Shown piece by piece: positions 43,611 to 53,270 of a DNA stretch of 64,000 bases. Each line of letters begins with the position of its first letter. Within the stretch, counting starts at the first letter, position 1. The translations under genes were made by a program, and so were the position numbers. Below the pieces are notes generated by a model. It had not been told where the DNA came from. It saw only the letters and a program-made list of their open reading frames with translations, and searched no databases. The DNA comes from an uncultured Prevotellaceae bacterium (GTDB taxonomy: Bacteria > Bacteroidota > Bacteroidia > Bacteroidales > Bacteroidaceae): positions 1-64,000 of the forward strand of contig ONCG01000020.1 of NCBI GenBank assembly GCA_900316285.1, given 5' to 3'.

Positions 43611-43780
43611 AAATTCTCTCTCTTTAATAATTAATAATGTATAAGTGATAAATTGAATATCCTTTTACCTTACCAAAACTTACAACCCTTTTTACCTTGC
43701 CATACCCAAGTATGAATATTAGTATATCATGCTACGAGTCAGTCAGATGCTTTTTAACGAGTTTTTATGTTTGTGGCTGC

Positions 43781-43812
43781 AAAAGTAAACAAAAAATACT
43801 AAACATGCAAAT
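43781..43812 (-). promoter_or_regulatory. Promoter of the first Sus operon
   Basis: On the minus strand TTTG (43812-43809), 20-bp spacer, TACTTTTG (43788-43781). Leader of about 165 bp to the SusC start. Confidence 0.6.
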
Positions 43813-44019
43813 AAAAGTGATAAAATATCAATTTTTATGGCATTATTTTAACAACCCGCACGCTTTTTGTATGGAAAGTGTGCCAAAAAGCAAGTTTATT
43901 CATGTTATTTTAGAAAAGAAACTGCTCCTTTCTTTCTTTATTTTATGAAAACACCCATGGGAAAAGGAAATACGAAAGTGTTAAAAAACGGGGTTTTTCT
44001 TTGAAAATTTACACTTTTT

Positions 44020-44051
44020 TTTGTTTATTAAATAAAAATGTTATATATTTG
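44020..44051 (+). promoter_or_regulatory. Promoter of the second Sus operon
   Basis: TTTG at 44020-44023, 20-bp spacer, TATATTTG at 44044-44051. The leader to the SusC start is about 255 bp. It holds no recognised riboswitch. The region 43611-44313 has no genes. Confidence 0.65.
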
Positions 44052-44313
44052 CACCCAATATTACGATATGATAAGACGATCAACGAAGATGACCAAAGCC
44101 GTAGTAATACATGAACAAACAGCTAATGGCTCATTCCGAGCGCATCTCACCTGCCTGACATAGGCGGATGACGTCGCAGTGTGCTACAAGGGTGGCGCGC
44201 CAAGAACGTCTATCCCCCGCGTCCATGATGTCAAGCAAGAAGAGTTGTCCGTCATTACCCGTCATTGACAAACATTTATTTCATTTTTAGTAACCTTAAA
44301 AGAGAGAGTATTT

Positions 44314-47300
44314 ATGGTAAAAAAGCTAACTATGTTTTTGGCCGCCCTGCTGCTATCAGCAGTGGGTGCAGTGGCCCAGACACAGGTCAACGGTACCGTA
44401 GTGTCTCAAGACGACGGTGAGCCCGTAGTGGGTGCAACCGTAATGGTCGTCGGTACGCAAGTTGGTGCAGTAACCGACATCAACGGTAAGTTCAGCCTTA
44501 CTTGTCCGAAGGGCAAGAGCACGCTGCGCATTACCTATGTGGGTATGGAGCCCATCGAAGTGGGTGCCCGCCCGAACATGCGCATCCTGTTGACTAGTGA
44601 CAAGCAGGCCCTCGACGAGGTGATTGTCGTGGCCTATGGATCGGCAAAGAAGTCATCGTTCACCGGATCGGCCTCAAATGTCAACGCAAAAGACATGGAA
44701 CTTCGTCCTGTGACGAGTGCCGTTAAAGCGCTAGAAGGTAATGTCTCTGGTGTGCAAGTGACTTCCGGCTCTGGTCAGCCAGGTTCATCGCCTGCTATCC
44801 GCGTGCGTGGTTTCGGATCAATCAATGCGTCGAGTGCTCCTTTGTATGTGGTCGACGGTATTCCTTACGACGGCAGTCTGGCCAGCATCAACCCCGCCGA
44901 TATCGAGTCGATGACGGTGCTGAAGGATGCTTCGGCTGGTGCTCTTTATGGTGCACGTGGTGCAAACGGTGTGGTGATGATCACTACCAAACAAGGTAAG
45001 GCCGGTAAGGCCAACGTCAACTGGCGCTCTACCGTTGGTTGGTCGAATCGTGCCATTAAAAAGTACGACAACGTAGACCAAAAGGAGTATGTGCAACTCT
45101 ATTACGAAGCTTTGCGCAACGACTATCAGTTCGCTCAGGGCTATTCGCTGGCTGACGCCGAAGCTGCTGCACGTGCTTCATTGGGCGGTGAGCTTGGTGG
45201 AGAATTCTATAATCCGTTCAAGAACTATACGTGGGACACGATCATCGATCCCGCTACAGGACAGGTGCAGGCTGATGCAAAATCGGCTTGGAACGAGGAC
45301 TGGATGGATGCCGTGCTTCGCAAGAATGCTTTCCGTCACGAGCATCAGTTCTCCATCGACGGAGGTTCGGACAAGACCAAGTACATGCTTTCGCTCGGCT
45401 ATCTGAATGAGGATGGTCTGTTGGAGACCACATCATTCCAGCGCTACACTGCCCGTACGAATGTCGACAGCCAGGTGACAGACTGGTTCAAGGCCAATCT
45501 AAGTACCGCTCTGACTCATTCCGAGTCAAACTTTAGTGACTATGATGGCACCAGTACTTCTAACGTATGGTATACCGCTCAGTTCATCAACCCGTTGTTC
45601 CCTGTCTATCTGAAAGATGCAGAGGGCAAGACCATGTACGACGATCAGGGCCGTATTCTCTACGACTGGGGTGAAGTCCGCGAAGATGGTAAGTCGCGTG
45701 TCGGTTCGATGAGCGACTTCAGCTCGCTGGGCATGCTGATGCTTGATGACGCTTATACAAAGCGCGATGCTGCTAGCGTGCGTACCGGTATCCAGTTTGG
45801 TGGCGACAGCCCCCGCTTCGGATGGCTTCAGGGCTTAAAGCTGGCCATCAACTTCGGTGCTGACTATAGCAGTTCAAACTACATGCGCTACATGAACTCC
45901 GAACATGGTAACCAGAAGAACGCCGGCGGTCTGATTCAGAAGCAAAATGGACGTACGCTGAGCTACACCTTCAACCAGCTGCTCACTTGGAACCGCTCAT
46001 TCGGCATGCACAACGTCGACGTTTTGTTCGGTCATGAGTGGTATGACTACACTTACGAATACCTTGGTGCAGGCAAGACCAGCCTGGTGAATGGTATCAA
46101 GGAATTGCGCCCGGGTACAACCCTCTACGATGCTGACTCCTACACTCAGAAGTATCGCATCCACTCGCTCCTGAGCCGTATTAACTATAACTATGCTGAC
46201 CGCTACTACCTGACTGCTTCAATTCGTCAGGATGCTTCTTCTCGCTTCTATGTGAAGAACAACACCGGTACGTTCTGGTCTCTGGGTGCCAACTGGCGCG
46301 TTTCAAAGGAAAAGTTCCTGCAGGATGTGAAGTGGCTGGACAACCTCTCGTTCAAGATTAGCTATGGTGAGCAGGGTAACGATAACATTCTCGATAGCGA
46401 CGGCTACTCTAACTACTATCTCTGGCAGAGCCTCTACAACCTGAGCTACGCCAACGGCAATGCTCCTGGTGGATTTGTGGAAACACTGGAGAACAAGGAC
46501 GTGACTTGGGAGAAGAACGGCAACCTCAACATCGGTCTTGAGGGAACCTTCTTGAACAACCGTCTGCATGCCAGCATTGAATACTATAACAAGAAGACCA
46601 CTGACATGCTGCTCAACTACCCGCTGCCGCTATCGACAGGTTTCACTGGCTACAGTGCTAACGTCGGTAACATGCGCAACCAGGGTTGGGAGTTCGAGGT
46701 GTCAGGATCTCCCGTGAAGACCAAGGACTTCGAATGGACACTGGGTTGGATGGGTGCACTGCTCAACAACAAGGTGCTGAAACTCACGGCAGAGTCACCA
46801 GAGATCATCAATGGTGCACGTATCATCAAGGAAGGCTATGAGTTGAATACGTTCTACATGGCTAAATCGGCTGGCGTAGACCCGCTCACGGGTCAGCAGC
46901 TCTACTGGGCATACGAAAAGGACGACGAAGGCAATAAGGTCGAGGGTTCTGACTATATCACTTCCGACTACACCAAGGCCAATGCCTCGAAGTACTTCCT
47001 TGGCAGCCGTATCCCCGACCTCTATGGTAGCATCTCCACTGGTCTCAGCTACAAGGGTCTGAGCCTGACCATGCTGACAACCTATTCGCTTGGTGGTAAG
47101 ATCTACGATAGCAGCTATGCATCGTCGATGGACCTCTGGTATCCCAGCTCTACTTGGAACCGTGCCGTGCTTCGCCGTTGGCAGAAACCGGGCGACATCA
47201 CCGATGTTCCTCGTATGGCCATTGCCGATGGTAACCAGCTCGCGACTGATCGCTATCTGATCGATGCTTCCTACTTCGCCATCAAGAACATTACTCTAAG

Positions 47301-47490
47301 CTACATTTTGCCTCAGCTTTGGGTGAAGAAGATTGGTCTCGGCAATGTTCGAGTGTTCACCTCTATGGACAATGTTGCCCTGTTCTCTCACCTCGACGGT
47401 ATGGATCCGCAGTACAACTTCTCGGGTGGTACTGGCTACGACTACGTTCCCAACAAGACCTTCACCATTGGTCTTGAGGTTAAGTTCTAA
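44314..47490 (+). CDS. SusC/RagA TonB-dependent transporter
   Basis: A 1058-residue outer-membrane transporter with signal peptide, CarboxypepD_reg-like domain (NGTVVSQDDGEPVVGATVMVVGTQVGAVTDING), plug with AIRVRGFGSINASSAPLYVVDGIPYDGSLASINPADIESMTVLKDASAGALYGARGANGVVMITT, and barrel ending in FTIGLEVKF. It would import the substrate bound by the SusD protein encoded 58 bp downstream. The GFGS/DGIPYD plug type is close to PUL transporters for host or plant glycans. The substrate cannot be read from sequence alone; the convergent GH3 enzyme suggests a beta-linked glucan or glycoside. Confidence 0.93.
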   Translation: MVKKLTMFLAALLLSAVGAVAQTQVNGTVVSQDDGEPVVGATVMVVGTQVGAVTDINGKFSLTCPKGKSTLRITYVGMEPIEVGARPNMRILLTSDKQALDEVIVVAYGSAKKSSFTGSASNVNAKDMELRPVTSAVKALEGNVSGVQVTSGSGQPGSSPAIRVRGFGSINASSAPLYVVDGIPYDGSLASINPADIESMTVLKDASAGALYGARGANGVVMITTKQGKAGKANVNWRSTVGWSNRAIKKYDNVDQKEYVQLYYEALRNDYQFAQGYSLADAEAAARASLGGELGGEFYNPFKNYTWDTIIDPATGQVQADAKSAWNEDWMDAVLRKNAFRHEHQFSIDGGSDKTKYMLSLGYLNEDGLLETTSFQRYTARTNVDSQVTDWFKANLSTALTHSESNFSDYDGTSTSNVWYTAQFINPLFPVYLKDAEGKTMYDDQGRILYDWGEVREDGKSRVGSMSDFSSLGMLMLDDAYTKRDAASVRTGIQFGGDSPRFGWLQGLKLAINFGADYSSSNYMRYMNSEHGNQKNAGGLIQKQNGRTLSYTFNQLLTWNRSFGMHNVDVLFGHEWYDYTYEYLGAGKTSLVNGIKELRPGTTLYDADSYTQKYRIHSLLSRINYNYADRYYLTASIRQDASSRFYVKNNTGTFWSLGANWRVSKEKFLQDVKWLDNLSFKISYGEQGNDNILDSDGYSNYYLWQSLYNLSYANGNAPGGFVETLENKDVTWEKNGNLNIGLEGTFLNNRLHASIEYYNKKTTDMLLNYPLPLSTGFTGYSANVGNMRNQGWEFEVSGSPVKTKDFEWTLGWMGALLNNKVLKLTAESPEIINGARIIKEGYELNTFYMAKSAGVDPLTGQQLYWAYEKDDEGNKVEGSDYITSDYTKANASKYFLGSRIPDLYGSISTGLSYKGLSLTMLTTYSLGGKIYDSSYASSMDLWYPSSTWNRAVLRRWQKPGDITDVPRMAIADGNQLATDRYLIDASYFAIKNITLSYILPQLWVKKIGLGNVRVFTSMDNVALFSHLDGMDPQYNFSGGTGYDYVPNKTFTIGLEVKF

Positions 47491-47548
47491 TGTAATTGAC
47501 GTGTTGAACAGAAGACAAGTTAAATCATTTTAGAAAGGAAACAATTAT

Positions 47549-49099
47549 ATGAAAAAGATATTTAAGTATAGCTTAGTTCTGATGGGCATCCTCGCCATGG
47601 CCGCTTGCTCAGAAGACAAATTGGAGACTCAGCCTACTGACGCTGTGTCGGGAACGACGCTTTTCAGCGACGCAAAGGCTGCCATGGTACCGCTGAATGG
47701 TCTCTACCGCTCGATGTATACCTCTGGTTGGTCAACAACCGGTAACACGCACCAGTGTTTTGGCGTTTCGGCTTATGCGCTGGCATCGGAAGTGATGGGC
47801 GACGACTTCATCATGGGCGCACAGGGATCAGGTTGGTTCTGGTTCGATGCAGCCTACAACATCAAGGGCCGTGCCCATCTGAGTTCATGGCGTAGCTATG
47901 ACCTCTGGTATGCCCACTACACTTGGATTGCCAATGCTAACTATGTGATTGCTGCAGAGGATGAGATGGGTGGTTCTACCGAGGACATCCATTACGTTGT
48001 AGGTCAGGCCTATGCCGTGCGTGCTTACAGCTACTTCCAGTTGGCACAATGGTTCGCACGTACCTATAAAGGCCATGAAAGTGAGCCTTGTGTTCCTATC
48101 TACACAGAGCCTACCTTCAAGACCACTACAGGTCAGCCCCGTTCTACCGTTGCTGAGGTCTATGCTCAGATTGACAAGGACATTGCTCGTGCACTGGAGT
48201 TGCTCGAAGGAACCACGCTGAAGGACAAAACCCACATGGGCTATGCAACGACACTGGGTCTCGCCTCACGAATTGCCCTTGTCGAAGAAAAATGGGCTGA
48301 TGCCCAGAAGTATGCTGATGCTGCTATCAAGGCTAGCAAATGCTCCATCGCTCCTGCCGCAACCATCAAGGGTATGAATAACGTTGACTACAGCGATGTG
48401 ATGTGGGGTGCTAAGATTGTAAGCGACCAGGCCGGTATGTACGCCAGTCTTTTTGCCCATATGGATCCTGCCGTGTCTTACGCACTACGTGCTCCTAAGC
48501 AGATTTCGAAGTGGCTCTATGCCAAGATGGGTCAAAGCGACACACGTCGTGCATGGTGGAACCCCAACCATGAACTCAACACCTATGACGATGCCGGCAA
48601 TGTCCTCAGTGGCTATCAGCAGGAGAAATTTGCTTTCTCGAATGTTGCTACTTGGGAGGGCGACTACATTTGGATGCGCGTCGAGGAGATGTACTTCAAT
48701 GCTGCAGAGGCTGCTTGCCGTCTGGGCGACGAGGCTGCTGCCAAGAAGTATCTCATGGCTGTGATGAGCCAGCGTGACCCGAGCTACACCTGCAACAAGA
48801 CTGGTACGGCCATGGGTAAGCTCACTACAGATGAGACAGGCTCGCTGCTTGAGGAAATCATCATCCAGAAGCGTATTGAACTGTGGGGTGAATTTGGCCG
48901 TACGTTCGATATCCGCCGTTTGAAGCAGGGCTTCCAGCGTACGGCTGCTCAGGGCTGGCCTAGCGGATTGCTGCTGCCCAAGCGTCCTACAGCAAATCCA
49001 GAGAACTACATGTGGGTTGTCACTATTCCTCAGGCAGAATTCGACGGCAACACTAATATGGATATCAGTAAGGATCAGAATCCTGCTGGCGACGAATAA
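47549..49099 (+). CDS. SusD/RagB-like lipoprotein
   Basis: A 516-residue outer-membrane lipoprotein (signal peptide ending MAACSEDK). It has the SusD start DKLETQPTDAVSGTTLFSDAKAAMVPLNGLYRSMY, the TPR-like helices (YVVGQAYAVRAYSYFQLAQWFARTYKG, PTFKTTTGQPRSTVAEVYAQIDKDI) and the conserved C-terminal LLEEIIIQKRIELWGEFGRTFDIRRLKQGF. It would hold the glycan over the SusC barrel. Middle gene of the operon. Confidence 0.92.
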   Translation: MKKIFKYSLVLMGILAMAACSEDKLETQPTDAVSGTTLFSDAKAAMVPLNGLYRSMYTSGWSTTGNTHQCFGVSAYALASEVMGDDFIMGAQGSGWFWFDAAYNIKGRAHLSSWRSYDLWYAHYTWIANANYVIAAEDEMGGSTEDIHYVVGQAYAVRAYSYFQLAQWFARTYKGHESEPCVPIYTEPTFKTTTGQPRSTVAEVYAQIDKDIARALELLEGTTLKDKTHMGYATTLGLASRIALVEEKWADAQKYADAAIKASKCSIAPAATIKGMNNVDYSDVMWGAKIVSDQAGMYASLFAHMDPAVSYALRAPKQISKWLYAKMGQSDTRRAWWNPNHELNTYDDAGNVLSGYQQEKFAFSNVATWEGDYIWMRVEEMYFNAAEAACRLGDEAAAKKYLMAVMSQRDPSYTCNKTGTAMGKLTTDETGSLLEEIIIQKRIELWGEFGRTFDIRRLKQGFQRTAAQGWPSGLLLPKRPTANPENYMWVVTIPQAEFDGNTNMDISKDQNPAGDE

Positions 49100-49111
49100 C
49101 CATAGGCAAAG

Positions 49112-49147
49112 CCTCCCTCCGTCTTGCCTCGAGCTAGGCGGAGGAAG
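49112..49147 (+). promoter_or_regulatory. Intergenic hairpin between SusD and lipoprotein genes
   Basis: CCTCC...GCCT and AGGC...GGAGG arms can pair across CGAGCT. It may attenuate or stabilise transcripts so that the last gene is expressed at a different level. Confidence 0.4.
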
Positions 49148-49189
49148 GAATCCTCTGAGACATCTAACAATCAATAAAAGAGAATCAAT

Positions 49190-50014
49190 ATGAAGAAATA
49201 TATTTTAGGATTTGCACTTTTGGCAGGCCTCGCCCTAACATCGTGCAACAAAGATAACGAGGGTGCTATCTATCAGCCTAGCTGGCAGAACGTCTCGTTC
49301 GAAATGGAAAGCCCTAATCAGATTCTTACTCAGGATGCTTCTATTACCATCCCCGTCAGACTGATTCGTGCTAATACCGAAGGAGCTTATACTGCTCATT
49401 ACACGCTGGCATCGGAGACGGAAGGTATTTTCACCGATAACAATAGCGGACAGGTTACGTTTGAGGCAGGAAAGAACGAAGCCTTCGTCAACTTAAGCGC
49501 TGCCAACATGAAAAAAGGTAACTTATATGAAGCAGTTCTTACCTTGAGCGATGCCGACGTGGCCCAGAACGATACCATCACTGGGACGGCTGTCAACGAG
49601 ACAAAGATTAGCATTATGTGCGATTACAACTGGGTGAGTGCTGGTACCTGTACGTTTACCGATTTCAATTTCTCGGAATCAGACGACGGCGATAGCGCTA
49701 AGGGCGTAGAAATTCTCAATGGTGAAGGATCGAATGTCTACCGTATTGTTTCCCCGTTGTATACGGTATATGGAGATAAGGCATTCCTTACCAATGCTCC
49801 CAACATCGACTTCTACCTGAATGCCGATGGAAGCATCAGCCTTCCTGAAGGACAGGTCTGCGACATGGCTGGCTACTGGCTCTACATGGATACGAAGAAC
49901 TATGGAGGCTACTGTTTTGTGGAACAGTCTGGTAACACCTATGTGGTACACCATCTGCTGCTCCAAGGCTCCAGCCTCTACATCGGACAATTTATGTTCA
50001 CCTGGAACAGATAA
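49190..50014 (+). CDS. Sus-locus surface lipoprotein, probable glycan-binding
   Basis: A 274-residue lipoprotein (signal peptide ending LALTSC). The first half looks like a Calx-beta-type sandwich (ITIPVRLIRANTEGAYTAHYTLASE, GQVTFEAGKNEAFVNLSAANMKKG). The second half is a beta-rich domain with many aromatic residues (GYWLYMDTKNYGGYCFVEQSGNTYVVHH), which could bind sugar. Position directly after SusD is that of SusE or surface glycan-binding proteins, but no family assignment is certain. Last gene of its operon. Confidence 0.65.
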   Translation: MKKYILGFALLAGLALTSCNKDNEGAIYQPSWQNVSFEMESPNQILTQDASITIPVRLIRANTEGAYTAHYTLASETEGIFTDNNSGQVTFEAGKNEAFVNLSAANMKKGNLYEAVLTLSDADVAQNDTITGTAVNETKISIMCDYNWVSAGTCTFTDFNFSESDDGDSAKGVEILNGEGSNVYRIVSPLYTVYGDKAFLTNAPNIDFYLNADGSISLPEGQVCDMAGYWLYMDTKNYGGYCFVEQSGNTYVVHHLLLQGSSLYIGQFMFTWNR

Positions 50015-50050
50015 TTCGTCTCAACGAAACATATCGTAAACAAACTTAAA

Positions 50051-50081
50051 AGAGCCGCGGCCTGTGAAGGGTCGCGGCTCT
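50051..50081. terminator. Hairpin between converging Sus operon and GH3 gene
   Basis: AGAGCCGCG (50051-50059) pairs with CGCGGCTCT (50073-50081). The plus strand continues CTTGTGG and not a long T-run; on the minus strand TTTTAAG follows. Confidence 0.65.
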
Positions 50082-50112
50082 CTTGTGGTTTATAGTGAAG
50101 GTTGACTCCCCT

Positions 50113-52428
50113 TTACTGTTGCTTCAGCAACTTCAGCTCATGCTTCGGGCGCAGGGCATCGCTGGTCTTTTCGGTGTACTGACCTACCTTCACGGCTACT
50201 GTGTTTCGGATGTCACGGCTAGAGGCACCAATGCGGAAGGTGTAGGTGCCGGCCTCAGTGAGCCACTGGCTGTTGGCCTCGTCGAAGCTGGCGAGGTCGC
50301 GGCGCTTCAGCTGCATGGTGAGCACTTGGCTCTCACCGGGCTTCAACTCGCGTGTCTTGGCGAAGGCTTTCAGTTCCTGAGCAGGCTTCTCCAGCTGTCC
50401 AGCGGGAGCGCTGACGTAGACCTGTGCTATCTCCTTTCCGCTGACGCTACCGGTGTTCTTCACCGTCACGCTAACGGTGATGTTTTCACCGCTCACCTTC
50501 ACGCTGGGCTTCGAGTATTCGAACGTTGTGTAGCTCATGCCATAGCCGAAGGGATAAGAAACGTCCTTGCCGAACGTGTCGAAGTAGCGATAGCCCACGT
50601 AGATGTCTTCCTCGTGGTTGCTAACCTTGTTACGGCTGGGGAAGTGGCGCGACGAAGCGTGATCGTAGACGCTGACGGGCCATGTCATCGTGAGCTTTCC
50701 CGACGGGCAAACCTTACCCGTGAGCACATCGGCGATGGCATTTCCTGCTTCCTCGCCCGGTTCCCAAGCACAAACGATGGCGTCTGCCCGGTCGCGCCAC
50801 GATGATGTTTCGATGACCGAACCGCTGTTGATGACCACTACCACGGGCTTTCCTGCAGCGTGGAAGATCTCGCTGACGTTCTTGATGAGCTGCTGCTCAT
50901 CGCTGTTCAGGAAGAACTCCCGCTCTGCATCACGGTCGCCACCCTCTCCGGCTTGACGTCCAAGGGTGATAATAGCCACATCAGCCTCTTTCACCTCATG
51001 GTTAACCATATTCCTACTCACGGGCATCTCAGGAAGCTTCTGGTCACCCCACGCATCCTGCATGAACCACTCGCCAGTGTGGTTGTCGGCCTGGAACTTC
51101 GCACGCGCGTACGGTACATATTTATTATATACGTCTGTCAGCATCTTCGTCGTACCGATGCCTGCATTCTTCAAGCCTTCTACCATATCGGTGATGTACG
51201 GTGTGTGAACGCGTCCAGAACCAGTACCACCCGACAGCATGTGGTAGCAGCCCACACCAAACAATGCTACGGTCACGTTGCTGCCATCCTTCTTAACGGT
51301 CAGGGGGAGAGTTCCATTATTCTTCATCAGCACGATGCCTTCCGTGGCAGCCTCACGAGCGAGGACTGCATGACCGGTGAGGTCGGGCTTGTCGGTAAAG
51401 GCATAGTGGCGGAAGCTCGGCGTCTTCACGATGTACTCCAGCATGCTACGCACGTTTCGATCCACGTCGGCCATGCTCAGTTCACCTTTCTCCACGGCAG
51501 CGATAATCTGCTCGGCCTGCTCCTTCTGTCCAGGCTCCAGCAGGTCGTTGCCTGCGGCTACCTCATCAGCTGTGCGTAGACCACCACGAATACCAATCCA
51601 GTCGGTCATCACAATGCCTTTGAATCCCCAGTCGTCGCGGAGAATCTTCGTCAGCAAATCGTGGTTACCCATGGAGTACTGGCCGTTCACGGAGTTGTAA
51701 GACGACATCACTGTCCAAGGCTGGCTCTCCCTCACGGCAATCTCGAAGCCACGCAGGTAGAGTTCGCGAGCGGCACGTGCCGACAATCGCTCGTCAACAC
51801 TGGTGCGGTCGGTCTCCTGTGAGTTCACGGCATAGTGCTTTGCCGACGTGCCTACGCCCTTACTCTGCACACCATTGATATAGGCGGCAGCCATCTTTCC
51901 CGTCACCAGCGGGTCCTCCGAGAAGTATTCGAAGTTTCGGCCGCACAGGGGATTGCGGTGCAGGTTCAGGCCGGGGCCGAGGATTACGTCGCAGCCATAC
52001 TCCATCGTTTCCTCACCAATGGCCACACCGACACGGCGTAGCAGCTCTTGGTTCCACGACGATGCCAGACAGGAACCGATGGGGAAGCCGGTGGCATAGA
52101 AGGTTTGCGTTGTGCCCTTGCGGGTAGGATTGATGCGTACGCCGGCAGGGCCGTCGGTAAGCATGGTGGCAGGGATGCCCAAACGTGGAATTGCCGCTGT
52201 CGAACCGGCAGCTCCCGGTACACGGTCAGCGCTACCGCCCACGACAGCTGTCTCGCCAAAGAAATCCCTGGCGCTGCCTACGAGCAGTCGCGCTTTCTCC
52301 TGCAGCGTCATCGCCTGCAGTACTGCGTCGATATTGTCGGCGCTGAGAGTTGGTGTTTGTTGTGCCATTGCGTTTGTTGTGAAAAGACTCGCTACAGCAG
52401 CGAGTACAAAGGTCTTCATTGATTTCAT
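50113..52428 (-). CDS. GH3 beta-glucosidase-like, secreted
   Basis: A 771-residue exported enzyme (signal peptide about 1-22). It has the GH3 TIM barrel (TMLTDGPAGVRINP, EYGCDVILGPGLNLHRNPLCGRNFEYFSEDP, TSAKHYAVNSQETDRTSVDERLS) with the nucleophile D276 in GIVMTDW, the alpha/beta sandwich domain (VALFGVGCYHMLSGGTGSGRV, VVVINSGSVIE) and a C-terminal Fn3-like domain (PSVKVSGENITVSVTVKNTG). Length matches BglX-type periplasmic enzymes. It would remove terminal beta-linked glucose or xylose. It faces the second Sus operon and may act on the same substrate. Confidence 0.92.
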   Translation of the reverse strand: MKSMKTFVLAAVASLFTTNAMAQQTPTLSADNIDAVLQAMTLQEKARLLVGSARDFFGETAVVGGSADRVPGAAGSTAAIPRLGIPATMLTDGPAGVRINPTRKGTTQTFYATGFPIGSCLASSWNQELLRRVGVAIGEETMEYGCDVILGPGLNLHRNPLCGRNFEYFSEDPLVTGKMAAAYINGVQSKGVGTSAKHYAVNSQETDRTSVDERLSARAARELYLRGFEIAVRESQPWTVMSSYNSVNGQYSMGNHDLLTKILRDDWGFKGIVMTDWIGIRGGLRTADEVAAGNDLLEPGQKEQAEQIIAAVEKGELSMADVDRNVRSMLEYIVKTPSFRHYAFTDKPDLTGHAVLAREAATEGIVLMKNNGTLPLTVKKDGSNVTVALFGVGCYHMLSGGTGSGRVHTPYITDMVEGLKNAGIGTTKMLTDVYNKYVPYARAKFQADNHTGEWFMQDAWGDQKLPEMPVSRNMVNHEVKEADVAIITLGRQAGEGGDRDAEREFFLNSDEQQLIKNVSEIFHAAGKPVVVVINSGSVIETSSWRDRADAIVCAWEPGEEAGNAIADVLTGKVCPSGKLTMTWPVSVYDHASSRHFPSRNKVSNHEEDIYVGYRYFDTFGKDVSYPFGYGMSYTTFEYSKPSVKVSGENITVSVTVKNTGSVSGKEIAQVYVSAPAGQLEKPAQELKAFAKTRELKPGESQVLTMQLKRRDLASFDEANSQWLTEAGTYTFRIGASSRDIRNTVAVKVGQYTEKTSDALRPKHELKLLKQQ

Positions 52429-52465
52429 GTTGACAAAAGAATTTAGTTAAAAGTTTTTGTGCCTA

Positions 52466-52473
52466 CAAAGATA
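52466..52473 (-). promoter_or_regulatory. -7 element for the GH3 gene
   Basis: Minus-strand TATCTTTG, 38 bp before the GH3 start. No clear -33 box. Confidence 0.45.
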
Positions 52474-52569
52474 CTAAAAAGTTCTATGCGATATACTCTA
52501 AGAACAGTGATTTTTTATGCTTGCGCCATTTTGTCGCATCTTTCTGACATGTTGTCGCATATTCCGCAA

Positions 52570-52585
52570 TGGCACAAAGGTTGCA
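52570..52585 (+). promoter_or_regulatory. Sigma-54 (RpoN) type promoter of the hsp20 gene
   Basis: TGGCAC (52570-52575), 5 bp, TTGCA (52581-52585): both the -24 GG and -12 GC are present with the 10-bp spacing required. Upstream, TTGTCGCAT occurs twice (52531-52539, 52552-52560) with a TGACA half between, as would suit an enhancer-binding activator. Confidence 0.7.
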
Positions 52586-52655
52586 ATAACGTAGGTGAGT
52601 CCCACAAGGAACTCAAGAGAAAATAAACAAATACATAACAATTAAAATAAACAAA

Positions 52656-53096
52656 ATGGAGGACAAAACTATGAGACAAATGATTCACAGAAATGCTTGG
52701 CTGCCGACAGTGTTCGACGACTTGTTCAACAACGATTTCATGCCGCGTGCAAACGCTACCGCACCGGCCATCAATGTTATCGAGAATGAAGACCAGTACA
52801 TCGTGGAGCTCGCTGCCCCGGGTCTGAAAAAGGAGGACTTCAACGTGAATATCAATGAGGATGGCAACCTCGTGATCAAGATGGAGAAGAAGCAGGAGCA
52901 GACCACCGACGACAAGAAGGCTCACTATCTGCGCCGCGAGTTCAACTACACCAAGTTCGAACAGACGCTCATCCTGCCTGACGATGTAGAGAAGGCAAAG
53001 ATTGCCGCCCGCGTGGAGCATGGTGTGCTGACCGTAGATCTGCCGAAGACTGAGCAGGCTCGCACAAAGGTGGAGCGCCAGATTGAAATCGGGTAA
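52656..53096 (+). CDS. Hsp20/alpha-crystallin small heat-shock chaperone
   Basis: A 146-residue small heat-shock protein with the alpha-crystallin domain (PAINVIENEDQYIVELAAPGLKKEDFNVNINEDGNLVIKMEKK to EHGVLTVDLPK, which contains the GVLT motif) and a short C-terminal tail. It holds unfolding proteins in the cytosol in ATP-independent fashion. The N-terminal arm (MIHRNAWLPTVFDDLFNNDF) is typical of the Bacteroidetes members. ATG 52656 is used; 52671 is possible. The sigma-54-type promoter upstream is an unusual feature for this gene. Confidence 0.92.
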   Translation: MEDKTMRQMIHRNAWLPTVFDDLFNNDFMPRANATAPAINVIENEDQYIVELAAPGLKKEDFNVNINEDGNLVIKMEKKQEQTTDDKKAHYLRREFNYTKFEQTLILPDDVEKAKIAARVEHGVLTVDLPKTEQARTKVERQIEIG

Positions 53097-53167
53097 CACC
53101 CACCCAAGTAAGGGAACCACATATTGCGAAGTGTAGTTTATATAAAAGATTGATTATTGGTGAAAGG

Positions 53168-53229
53168 AGGCTGCCGTGGCAGCCTAACAAAAAGCGCCCT
53201 GTGTCCGATGTTGGATGCAGGGCATTTTC
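53168..53229 (+). terminator. Two hairpins after the hsp20 gene
   Basis: AGGCTGCC/GGCAGCCT (53168-53185) and GCCCTG/CAGGGC (53196-53223) followed by ATTTTC. Likely the transcript end. Confidence 0.6.
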
Positions 53230-53270
53230 GTGTATTCCTCCGACTGAAGCAGCAGCGAGAGATTACTTGA

